A stretch of DNA of 64,000 nt from Pseudoneobacillus sp052180215 (GTDB taxonomy: Bacteria > Bacillota > Bacilli > Bacillales > Cytobacillaceae): contig NZ_CP197471.1 in the NCBI RefSeq assembly GCF_052180215.1, forward strand, positions 3,930,001 through 3,994,000, written 5' to 3'. The notes beneath the pieces are model-generated. The model was not told the origin of the DNA and searched no databases. It worked only from the letters and a program-made list of their open reading frames with translations. This document shows, piece by piece, positions 18,150 to 25,024 of the stretch. Positions within the stretch are counted from its first letter, which is position 1. Each line of letters opens with the position of its first letter. The position numbers were made by a program, and so were the translations under genes.

Positions 18150-18457
18150 ATGAAAAGAAAAATGGGGCCTATAGAAGATGTAAAGAACAATATGTTCGTA
18201 TGGCAATTGAATCAGGGAATGCTGCACATATTGCTCGTAAAGTAGGTGTGAGTACTTCTACTTTAGGAGGATGGATGAAGATCTATCGTGAAGAAGTTGA
18301 CAGTGAGATGAGAGAAGAAGGTGTAAGCCCTTTAACTGAGTCTTCCACATCGGATGATCTACAAAAGAAATATGACAAGGCCATGAAACTCTTAGGAGAA
18401 AAAGAACTTGAAGTTGCCATGCTTCGTGACATGTTAAAAAAAAAGTTGTCGGATTAG
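18150..18457 (+). pseudogene. IS3-family OrfA (helix-turn-helix), apparently frameshifted near its start
   Basis: Codes for the small DNA-binding subunit of the IS3 transposase: the helix-turn-helix NAAHIARKVGVSTSTLGGW and a coiled-coil tail. The ATG at 18150 follows GAGGAGG but runs out of frame; five A residues precede TGGGG where six would give the expected RKNGAYRR start. In the productive frame the first ATG is at 18200, with no ribosome site, giving 85 residues. It may be a one-base deletion or a homopolymer sequencing error. The 3' end holds an A9 run (18436-18444) where a -1 shift would fuse it to OrfB. Confidence 0.75.
18436..18445 (+). other. Probable programmed -1 frameshift site (A9G) of the IS
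   Basis: Nine A residues followed by G lie 11 bp before the orfA stop. OrfB is open in the -1 frame through this run, as in other IS3 elements that make an OrfAB transposase by ribosomal slippage. Confidence 0.7.
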
Positions 18458-18480
18458 ATGAGCGAATCGAATATGCTAGT

Positions 18481-19398
18481 TTGTGGATTGATTCTGGTTT
18501 TCCAGCTAAACGCGTTTTAAGAATTGCTCAAGTACACCGTTCAACCTATTACTATAGATTGTCCCACCCTCCGATTCAAAAGACAAATACTGGGGGACGA
18601 CCTATCCCTGGTTTTTCTAGAAATAGACAAGGAAAAAAGATCAAAGATGAAACAATTAAAGAGTATTTACTTGAGTTGATTAGTAGTAAGGCTGAGGTAT
18701 ATGGCTACCGAAAATTAACTCGGTGTTTACAACGCCAGTATAAGTTAATCATAAATAAGAAAAAAGTATATCGCCTATGCAAAGAATTAGATATTTTAAT
18801 GCCACAACGTGAAAAAAAGCAGAAATATCCTCGTCGATTGGCTAAGAATCATGTAATCACCGGTTCAAACCAATTATGGCAACTAGACATTAAATATGGC
18901 TATGTCTCATCATCTCGTCGTTTTTTTTATGTAGCTAGTGCAATAGACGTTCATGATCGAACTATTGTTGGTCATTACCGTGGTACTACATGTGAAGCTA
19001 AAGATGTTACAAATATGCTTCAAAAAGCCTTATTGAAAAGAGGAATTTACGAATTAGAAGAGGATCAGTCCCTTATTATAAGGACTGATAACGGCCCTCA
19101 ATTCATAAGTAATAAGTTTGAAGAGTTTTGTTTGGCACCGCAAGTACAACACGAACGGATTCCGCCTAAATCACCTAATATGAATGCATATATTGAGTCT
19201 TTTCATAGTGTGTTGGAACGGGAGTGTTTTCAACGTAATGAATTCATAACGTTTGATCAAGCTTTTAAGTGTGTTGATGAATATATTCAATTTTACAATG
19301 AAGAGCGCTATCATGGCAGTCTAGATGACTATTCTCCAACAGAGTATTACAATAAATGGCTAGCTGGTGAAATAAAGTCAGTGAAGCAATCAATGTGA
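18481..19398 (+). CDS. IS3-family OrfB transposase (DDE integrase core), 305 aa
   Basis: Catalytic part of the transposase. An N-terminal HTH_21-like region (EVYGYRKLTRCLQ) is followed by an rve integrase core with the three acidic residues in QLDIKYG, RTDNGPQF and YIESFHSVLERE, and the C-terminal YNEERYHGSLDDYSPTEYY typical of the family. The TTG at 18481 is just the first start-like codon; the frame is open upstream through the A9 run, so the natural product is probably the OrfAB fusion. No internal stop. Confidence 0.9.
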   Translation: MWIDSGFPAKRVLRIAQVHRSTYYYRLSHPPIQKTNTGGRPIPGFSRNRQGKKIKDETIKEYLLELISSKAEVYGYRKLTRCLQRQYKLIINKKKVYRLCKELDILMPQREKKQKYPRRLAKNHVITGSNQLWQLDIKYGYVSSSRRFFYVASAIDVHDRTIVGHYRGTTCEAKDVTNMLQKALLKRGIYELEEDQSLIIRTDNGPQFISNKFEEFCLAPQVQHERIPPKSPNMNAYIESFHSVLERECFQRNEFITFDQAFKCVDEYIQFYNEERYHGSLDDYSPTEYYNKWLAGEIKSVKQSM

Positions 19399-19403
19399 TG
19401 ATT

Positions 19404-19450
19404 CCTCGTGATAGAGAATAACAGGTTCCCTGTTATTCTCTATCACGAGG
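19404..19450. terminator. Perfect 22-bp stem hairpin at the end of the IS
   Basis: CCTCGTGATAGAGAATAACA plus GG (19404-19425) pairs without mismatch with 19429-19450 around a 3-base loop, directly after orfB. There is no T run, so it may block transcription or translation from outside rather than act as a normal terminator. Confidence 0.7.
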
Positions 19451-19538
19451 CCAGTAAGCGAAGCGCGCTAGAAAAAATGAAATACTTCGTTTAAAAGAGA
19501 TAATAAGAGTATGTGTCCAAACTTAGGGGGTTGGACCG

Positions 19539-19618
19539 CTTTTGAGGCAATAACGGATCTGTAGTCCGATAATCCGCTAAAAATCATACATTTGGCAAAA
19601 ATAGCGGAACCTGTGTCC
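19539..19618. repeat. Right half of the 184-bp palindromic repeat
   Basis: Holds the inverted units AATAACGGATCTGTAGTCC (19549-19567) and AATAGCGGAACCTGTGTCC (19600-19618), 51 bp apart. They mirror the units left of the IS. Confidence 0.85.
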
Positions 19619-19750
19619 GATGTTTAACGTATGAGGGACAATTACTCATCCAGTTTGCAAATTCACCAGATCAATAAATTATTTCATTCTTATGCATGTC
19701 CTTTTCCTCCCCTCCCCCTATATATAAAGGGTGAAAGGAGGTGATACAAA

Positions 19751-19969
19751 ATGGCACAAGCGATGTTAGTAGAATCTAATTTGCGTTTATTTTTCGAAAC
19801 AGGCATGAATGAAAAAGGGGAACCCATTTATAAGGCGAAGACCTTTAACAATGTGAAAAAAGAGGCGACGGTTGACCAGCTTTTTCAGGTAGCTCAAGCA
19901 ATTGGAACCCTCAGCAATGATCCAATCAACACCGTCGAACGTTCGGATCGACATGATATTATGGCCTAA
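19751..19969 (+). CDS. DUF1659 family protein, copy 1, 72 aa
   Basis: A small conserved Bacillaceae protein of unknown function, found next to DUF2922 genes. It differs from copy 2 (24097) at only six of 72 residues. A strong AAAGGAGGTGAT site lies upstream, preceded by a pyrimidine tract (19701-19719) and TATATATA, both conserved in copy 2. Forty bp separate it from the DUF2922 gene, so the two are co-transcribed. Confidence 0.85.
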   Translation: MAQAMLVESNLRLFFETGMNEKGEPIYKAKTFNNVKKEATVDQLFQVAQAIGTLSNDPINTVERSDRHDIMA

Positions 19970-20009
19970 TAATTAGACGGGAAATTTTTAATAGAGGAGG
20001 TGAATAAGG

Positions 20010-20228
20010 ATGGCAAAAACACTAGAATTGCAGTTTAGTACAGAATTAGGAGGAACCGCTCGAGTTTCACTGGATAACCCTAAGGAACCGATTGATCCTG
20101 CAGCAGTCAAATTAGCGATGAATCAAATCTTATCTGCTGGCGTTTTTTATTCGACTACTGGAAATTTAGTAGCGGTAAAAGGTGCTCGTGTGATTGAGCG
20201 AAATGTGACGGATTATGAATTGATTTAA
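20010..20228 (+). CDS. DUF2922 family protein, copy 1, 72 aa
   Basis: Small soluble protein opening MAKTLELQFSTELGG and ending NVTDYELI, typical of DUF2922. It differs from copy 2 at 13 of 72 residues, mostly conservative. AGAGGAGGTG lies upstream of the ATG. It closes a two-gene unit with DUF1659 and is followed by a terminator; unlike copy 2 there is no yvrJ behind it. Function unknown. Confidence 0.85.
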   Translation: MAKTLELQFSTELGGTARVSLDNPKEPIDPAAVKLAMNQILSAGVFYSTTGNLVAVKGARVIERNVTDYELI

Positions 20229-20236
20229 TTTTAGAG

Positions 20237-20272
20237 GAGCCGGTTCCAATGGCAGGAACCGGTTCTTTTTTA
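20237..20272 (+). terminator. Terminator after DUF2922 copy 1
   Basis: AGCCGGTTCC pairs with GGAACCGGTT around AATGGCA, then a T run. It overlaps the stop codon of the convergent esterase gene. Confidence 0.9.
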
Positions 20273-21034
20273 TGAGCAAAGGAATTGCAAAAATTCTGGA
20301 AATCTCTTTTTAAAAAAGGAATAAGAGTGCCCAGCACCTTCAATGGTCTCAAATTGAATATCCTCTATTTTATCCTTGAGAATCTCATAGATGGCTTGAT
20401 TGGATTGATAAAATTGCTTGCTTAAAGTGGTGTTTTCACCAGCTTCTTCCGTACCGCAGTCCATATAAAATTTCTCAAGGTTCGATAAGTCTGATTTTTT
20501 TAATAGATTTTCGATTTCCTCTTGGTTTCGGTAAAAAGCAGATGAAAGAATCGCCACTCTTTTAAACAAATGGGGATAACGGCAAGCGGCATATGTGGAA
20601 ATTAACCCACCTAAGGAGATCCCTGCCATGTACGACTGGTCACTTTGAGTTCGGTACTTCCGGTCAATAAAAGGCTTTAATTCATGAACAATAAAGGACG
20701 TATACTCTTCTCCCTTACCGCCTAATTTACTTTCATAACCTAAAACCTCTTTACAAAATTCTCCGTTCACCCAAGGGCAATACTCATGGAATCGCTCATC
20801 CCCCGTTGTGTTTTGATCAATCGCTACAACAATCAAATCGACTTTTTCTTCATCTAAGTATTCCTGAAGTCCTAAAGAAACTCCACCAATCGCTTCATCA
20901 TCTGTTAACACATTTTGACCATCATGCATATACAAAACGGGATAAGTTTTAGAGGTAGAATCATAGTCTACAGGTAAATACACTCGGATTTTTCTGTCTT
21001 CATGAAACAAAGGGAGAGTTAAGAATTCTATCAT
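20270..21034 (-). CDS. Alpha/beta-hydrolase, putative esterase (esterase D/Fes-like), 254 aa
   Basis: A cytosolic serine hydrolase of the putative-esterase family. The N-terminus has YPVLYMHDGQNVL (oxyanion region). The nucleophile elbow is GISLGG (about residues 142-147), and a late GAGHSYSFFKKRFPEFL supplies the histidine. Substrate unknown; relatives act on S-formylglutathione, siderophore esters or acyl sugars, but nothing nearby points to one. GGAG ten bases upstream supports the ATG. The 16-motif array at 21261-21576 lies in its upstream region. Confidence 0.85.
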   Translation of the reverse strand: MIEFLTLPLFHEDRKIRVYLPVDYDSTSKTYPVLYMHDGQNVLTDDEAIGGVSLGLQEYLDEEKVDLIVVAIDQNTTGDERFHEYCPWVNGEFCKEVLGYESKLGGKGEEYTSFIVHELKPFIDRKYRTQSDQSYMAGISLGGLISTYAACRYPHLFKRVAILSSAFYRNQEEIENLLKKSDLSNLEKFYMDCGTEEAGENTTLSKQFYQSNQAIYEILKDKIEDIQFETIEGAGHSYSFFKKRFPEFLQFLCS

Positions 21035-21260
21035 ATCTGACGCACTCCTAATTATGTATAGTTATTTCAATTATATAGAAGCCACAGGAGTTTTTCCTGT
21101 GGCTTCTTATTGTGTTTTTTCTAAAAAAGGCTCCATTTTTTATGAAAATCACTAGTTTCTTGTCTAGAAATCAAGTTTCATAGAAAAAATGATGCATTTT
21201 GTAGTGATACCAATATATCATTTGCTCAACTTTTTGGATATATAATCAAGTTCCTGAGGA

Positions 21261-21576
21261 TATGCTCGAGTTGATCTGACTTATGATCGAGTTCTGAATT
21301 TTATGCTCGACTTTTCCCGACTTATGCTCGAGTTCTAAATTTTATGCTTGACTTTCCCTGACTTATGCTCGAGTTTTAAATTTTATGCTCGACTTTCCCT
21401 GACTTATGCTCGAGTTTTAAATTTTATGCTCGACTTCTCTTGGCGTATGCTCGAGTTCTAGATTTTGTGCTCGACTTCTCTTGGCGTATGCTCGAGTTCT
21501 AGATTTTGTGCTCGACTTCTCTTGGCGTATGCTCGAGTTCTAGATTTTGTGCTCGACTTTTCGAGGTTATGCTCGA
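21261..21576. repeat. Array of sixteen TATGCTCGA motifs with 41-bp period
   Basis: Motif starts are 21261, 21282, 21302, 21323, 21343, 21364, 21384, 21405, 21425, 21446, 21466, 21487, 21507, 21528, 21548 and 21568. Spacing alternates 21 and 20 bp. Motifs alternate between a CTCGAG and a CTCGAC context, so the true unit is about 41 bp. A few are degenerate (TATGATCGA, TATGCTTGA, TGTGCTCGA). It lies between the esterase and oligoendopeptidase genes, both on minus. Confidence 0.95.
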
Positions 21577-21628
21577 GTCTATCAGATTTCCCCTCTACTA
21601 TTTAACGCCACACATTTCTAAGATGTAT

Positions 21629-23326
21629 CTACTCGAACTCCTTCGCCCCTAACTCTTCCAGCTGCTCACCCACGAATTTCTTCAATTCTAGCAATGTGTG
21701 TTCTTCAAATGGGGATCTTAGATTTCCTTCTTCTAGTAACTCAGAAAATGACTTGCTGCCACCTAAACGACTAAGTTTGACATACGTTTCCCAAGCGGCT
21801 TCCCAATTTTCATTGGACATGCGCCAAAACTCCAAAGCGCAAACTTGTGCAAGCGTGTAATCAATAAGATAGAAAGGAACCTCGTAGATATGGATGACTT
21901 CCTGCCAGAATCCACCCGCATTCAAGAATGGAATTTGGTCATTGTCGCGCTCAGGCATGTACTTTTTCTCTAATTCCAACCATAATTGCTTACGTTCTTG
22001 AGCTGTTAGATGAGGGTTTGCATAAACTTCATGTTGGAAGTGATCCCCCGCACACAGTCTTGGAATTTTGACAAGGGCATCATGCAAGTGAGCAAACTTA
22101 TGTTTATCCGTATCTTCCTTGAAAAATAACTCCGACCATGGGAATACGAAAAACTCCATGCTCATCGAGAAAATCTCGGCTGCTTCCATCGTTGGAAAAA
22201 AGTATTCCGGAAGCTCTTGCTCTTTCAACGATTGATAGACTTGGAACGCATGACCTGCTTCATGAACCAATACTCTGATATCATTCGCTGTACCATTGAA
22301 GTTTGCAAAAACAAATGGTGCCTGTTGCTTCCATAGGACCGTACAGTATCCAACATTGGCTTTTCCATCCTTGTTGACTAAGTCAAATAGCTCCCTTTCC
22401 ATCATTTCCTCGTAAAAATTCTTTGTTTCCACCGATAACTCGCTGTACAGCCTTCTTCCCTGCTCCACAATCCAATCAGGATCGCCCTTTGGAGTCGGAT
22501 TTCCACTTGGAAACTGGAATCTTTCGTCGTAGATTTTCATCTTATTTACGCCTAAACGCTGACGCTGTTTTTCCACAAGATTGGATGCAAGTGGAACGAT
22601 ATGTTTGACGACATTTTCACGAAAAAGCGCAGCAGAATTGGCATCCCATGTCCGATTCCATCTAAGGTAAGCTAACTCTATAAAATTCGTAAAACCTAGC
22701 TTCTTGGCAATGCTGTCTCTAACTTTTACTAACTTATCGTATAACTCATCTAACACCTGTTCCTGGCGGGCAAAAAATTCGTACTTTGCTTCAGCGGCAC
22801 GTTTTCGGACGTCACGATTAGGATTTAAGATAAACTTATCCAGTTGGGAAAGGGTTCTTTCCGCACCATCGAATGGCACTTTGGCAGTCGCAATCAGTTT
22901 TTGGTATTCACTTGTTAATCGGCTTTCTTCTGTTAAAAGGTCCATGACTTCAGGTGAAAAAATTTTCACCTTTGATTCGGCAAATCGAAAAAGCTGTTTT
23001 CCTAAAGATTGTTCTAACTCCGCACGAAATGGTGTTTCTAACAAAGCAGCGTAAAATTGGGAGTCGACATGTTCGTATTCCGGCGTTTTTTCATTAAAAA
23101 AGTCCTGTTCTTTTTCATAAAAAGGATCTGTCGTATCTAATGTCGTACGAATTTGGGCAATCGTCTGGGTAGATTCGAATTCTTTTCGGATCTCATTTAT
23201 TTTTCCAATAATCGTTATCTGCTCTGCAGCTGACGTGGCATCCTTAAATTCCTGGATGAACTGCTCCATATCCTGTTTGACTTGTTCGATGTCAGGTCTT
23301 ACATATTGGAACTCACTAAATTTCAT
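21629..23326 (-). CDS. M3-family oligoendopeptidase, 565 aa
   Basis: A cytosolic zinc metallopeptidase that trims short peptides, for example those imported by Opp systems. The thermolysin-type motif HEAGH is at 355-359 with the downstream glutamate in TMEAAEIFSMSMEF. The family-typical N-terminal helical domain and the C-terminal LRSPFEEHTL are present. The length suits the M3 oligoendopeptidase clade close to PepF. AAGGGGG lies eight bases upstream of the ATG. No signal peptide. Confidence 0.92.
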   Translation of the reverse strand: MKFSEFQYVRPDIEQVKQDMEQFIQEFKDATSAAEQITIIGKINEIRKEFESTQTIAQIRTTLDTTDPFYEKEQDFFNEKTPEYEHVDSQFYAALLETPFRAELEQSLGKQLFRFAESKVKIFSPEVMDLLTEESRLTSEYQKLIATAKVPFDGAERTLSQLDKFILNPNRDVRKRAAEAKYEFFARQEQVLDELYDKLVKVRDSIAKKLGFTNFIELAYLRWNRTWDANSAALFRENVVKHIVPLASNLVEKQRQRLGVNKMKIYDERFQFPSGNPTPKGDPDWIVEQGRRLYSELSVETKNFYEEMMERELFDLVNKDGKANVGYCTVLWKQQAPFVFANFNGTANDIRVLVHEAGHAFQVYQSLKEQELPEYFFPTMEAAEIFSMSMEFFVFPWSELFFKEDTDKHKFAHLHDALVKIPRLCAGDHFQHEVYANPHLTAQERKQLWLELEKKYMPERDNDQIPFLNAGGFWQEVIHIYEVPFYLIDYTLAQVCALEFWRMSNENWEAAWETYVKLSRLGGSKSFSELLEEGNLRSPFEEHTLLELKKFVGEQLEELGAKEFE

Positions 23327-23421
23327 TGTTAATCCCCCTTTAAACTAAACCGACTGTATAGTTTATTTTAATTCCAATATTTTCATAAATCAAGTGAATT
23401 GTATGATTTTTCTAATTATTT

Positions 23422-23985
23422 TTAAAATTGCACTTGTTTGATCCAATAACTTGGAGAGCTCATCGGATCGATTTTGATATGGACATAATAGAGAGATCGT
23501 GGTTCCTTTACATGAAAGGTCATCGAAAATTCCTTTTGAACGTGTATATCAAAAAGCTGTGGAACACAGCCTTCTGGTAAGCTGAAATTTTTGCTAATTT
23601 CGGTTGGAATATCTTCTCCCCAACGATATTCATTCGGTTTCCAATCCCCTTTCTGATAATCGATCATTTCCGCGTGGATATTATCTTTACTACAAATAGC
23701 CACAAAGTCCGTTCCATAGCTGTAATAGTCCATTCGTTCCTGCCATTTACCGGATAGCTCGTATGTATCATTTGGTTTGTTCTTTACTGAAAGTTTAAGC
23801 GAATCCGCATCAGTAGGTTGAAAGAAATAAAAATACGTGATCGCAACTAGGCCCCCTGCTAATACAGGCAAGGAAATCAGCGCCAACCCTCGCTTCCAGC
23901 GCTTTTTCACCAGCATGATTCCTCCAACGATCAACATGATCACTAAAAAAATGACAACTATTAATAGAAAAAAAGTAATCCCCAT
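23422..23985 (-). CDS. Membrane-anchored hypothetical protein, 187 aa
   Basis: Two N-terminal membrane helices (about 4-26 and 33-54) with a KKRWKR loop, then a 130-residue domain probably outside the cell. No family recognised. GGGAG eight bases before the ATG supports the start. It lies 95 bp upstream of the oligoendopeptidase gene on the same strand and may share a transcript. Function unknown. Confidence 0.7.
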   Translation of the reverse strand: MGITFFLLIVVIFLVIMLIVGGIMLVKKRWKRGLALISLPVLAGGLVAITYFYFFQPTDADSLKLSVKNKPNDTYELSGKWQERMDYYSYGTDFVAICSKDNIHAEMIDYQKGDWKPNEYRWGEDIPTEISKNFSLPEGCVPQLFDIHVQKEFSMTFHVKEPRSLYYVHIKIDPMSSPSYWIKQVQF

Positions 23986-24096
23986 ATAATAGACTCCCTC
24001 TCAAATATTTTTATCGTAGAAAAATATTATTCCTTACACCATGTCCATTCTCCTCCCTTTCTCTATATATAAAAGGTGGAAGGAGGTGATACAAAA

Positions 24097-24315
24097 ATGG
24101 CACAAGCAATGTTACTAGAATCCAATTTACGTTTAGTATTTGAAACAGGCATGAATGAAAAAGGCGAGCCAACTTACAAAGCAAAAACGTTTAACAATGT
24201 GAAAAAGGAATCAACCGTTGACCAACTTTTTCAGGTAGCCCAAGCAATCGGAACTCTTTGCAATGATCCAATTAACACCGTTGAACGTTCTGATCGTCAT
24301 GACATTATCGCTTAA
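24097..24315 (+). CDS. DUF1659 family protein, copy 2, 72 aa
   Basis: Near-duplicate of the protein at 19751 (66 of 72 residues identical). AAGGAGGTGAT six to eight bases before the ATG decides the start; a GTG 21 bases upstream is inside the ribosome-site region. The upstream pyrimidine tract and TATATATA are shared with copy 1. First gene of a DUF1659-DUF2922-yvrJ unit. Confidence 0.85.
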   Translation: MAQAMLLESNLRLVFETGMNEKGEPTYKAKTFNNVKKESTVDQLFQVAQAIGTLCNDPINTVERSDRHDIIA

Positions 24316-24354
24316 TGGTAAGGAAAATTTTAAAAAAGGAGGAGGTGAAAAAGG

Positions 24355-24573
24355 ATGGCAAAAACACTAGAGTTACAGTTTAGTACGGAATTCGGCGGAA
24401 CGGCCCGTGTGTCTGTAGACAATCCAAAGGAACCGATTGATTCTGCTGCCGTTAAGCAAGCAATGGATCAAATTCTAGCTGCTGGAGTATTTTTCTCGAC
24501 AACCGGTGACCTTGTTGCGATTAAAGGAGCACGCATCGTGGAACGCAATGTGACGGATTATGAAATTGTTTAA
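24355..24573 (+). CDS. DUF2922 family protein, copy 2, 72 aa
   Basis: Paralogue of 20010-20228 (59 of 72 residues identical). Strong GGAGGAGGTG site upstream. It lies 39 bp after DUF1659 copy 2 and is followed by a hairpin and then yvrJ. Function unknown; the three families commonly occur together in Bacillus. Confidence 0.85.
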   Translation: MAKTLELQFSTEFGGTARVSVDNPKEPIDSAAVKQAMDQILAAGVFFSTTGDLVAIKGARIVERNVTDYEIV

Positions 24574-24579
24574 TCTCCG

Positions 24580-24610
24580 AGGGCCGGCTTCTGAACTGAA
24601 GTCGGTCTTT
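24580..24610 (+). terminator. Terminator after DUF2922 copy 2
   Basis: GCCGGCTTC pairs with GAAGTCGGT around TGAACT, then TCTTTTT. It may be partial, allowing some read-through to yvrJ. Confidence 0.8.
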
Positions 24611-24619
24611 TTCGACAAA
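24611..24619. promoter_or_regulatory. Possible Spo0A box before yvrJ
   Basis: TTCGACAAA is the exact complement of TTTGTCGAA, 34 bp before the yvrJ start. It abuts the terminator T run, so chance is a real alternative. Confidence 0.3.
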
Positions 24620-24644
24620 TAATAGTAGAAAGGAGGGGTAAGAG

Positions 24645-24788
24645 ATGGAGCAGTTCGTACCTCTCATTAGTGAGGTAGGCTTTCCGATAGTCGTTACCTT
24701 ATACTTGCTTTATCGGATTGAGTCAAAGCTTGATATGGTGGTGCAATCGATTCAAAGTTTACCCGACCGATTGAAGGAAAGGACATAA
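24645..24788 (+). CDS. yvrJ: YvrJ family protein, 47 aa
   Basis: A small protein with one membrane helix (about residues 8-26, GFPIVVTLYLLYRIE) followed by a charged amphipathic tail, as in B. subtilis YvrJ, which also has 47 residues. GAAAGGAGGGG precedes the ATG. Third gene of the DUF1659-DUF2922-yvrJ set. Function is not known. Confidence 0.85.
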   Translation: MEQFVPLISEVGFPIVVTLYLLYRIESKLDMVVQSIQSLPDRLKERT

Positions 24789-24795
24789 TAGGTAT

Positions 24796-24836
24796 GAAAG
24801 ACACACTCAGCCTGTTCGGTTGGGGTGTTTTTTTTT
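24796..24836 (+). terminator. Terminator after yvrJ
   Basis: An imperfect stem (ACACaCTCAgCC with GGtTGgGGTGT) is followed by nine T residues. Confidence 0.7.
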
Positions 24837-24873
24837 CAAAAAAAAAGGCACCGAATAGGATGTATTCGATGCT
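24833..24873 (-). terminator. Terminator of the opp operon
   Basis: On the minus strand GCAtCGAATA pairs with TATTCGgTGC around CATCC and is followed by a long T run. It lies about 150 bp past the oppA stop. Confidence 0.75.
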
Positions 24874-24942
24874 AAAAATATAATGAAAGAAAATAGTTAT
24901 GGTTTACCAATCAAAACCTTACATACTAACATAATATAAAAT

Positions 24943-24961
24943 TTTGTCGAAGTTTGTCGAT
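24943..24961 (+). promoter_or_regulatory. Tandem Spo0A boxes in a convergent gap
   Basis: TTTGTCGAA (24943-24951) and TTTGTCGAT (24953-24961) are spaced 10 bp apart, one helical turn. No gene starts nearby: yvrJ ends on the left and oppA ends on the right. Confidence 0.4.
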
Positions 24962-25024
24962 AAGATATTTTTGGTTATTATACTACTATTTTCCTCTATA
25001 TAAGAGCTTTTACCTCAAAAAGTA

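Larger units (their letters stand above)
18072..19538 (+). mobile_element. IS3-family insertion sequence, about 1467 bp, with 4-bp target duplication CTTT
   Basis: Boundaries come from comparison with the intact repeat at 35.3 kb: removing 18072-19542 restores it with no gap. CTTT flanks both sides (18068-18071 and 19539-19542). Imperfect terminal inverted repeats share CCCCCTAA and TTTGGACAC (left 18080-18100, right 19512-19530). It carries orfA and orfB with an A9 slippery run between them, the classic IS3 layout, and a hairpin after orfB. The orfA start region seems to have lost one base, so activity is doubtful. Confidence 0.85.
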
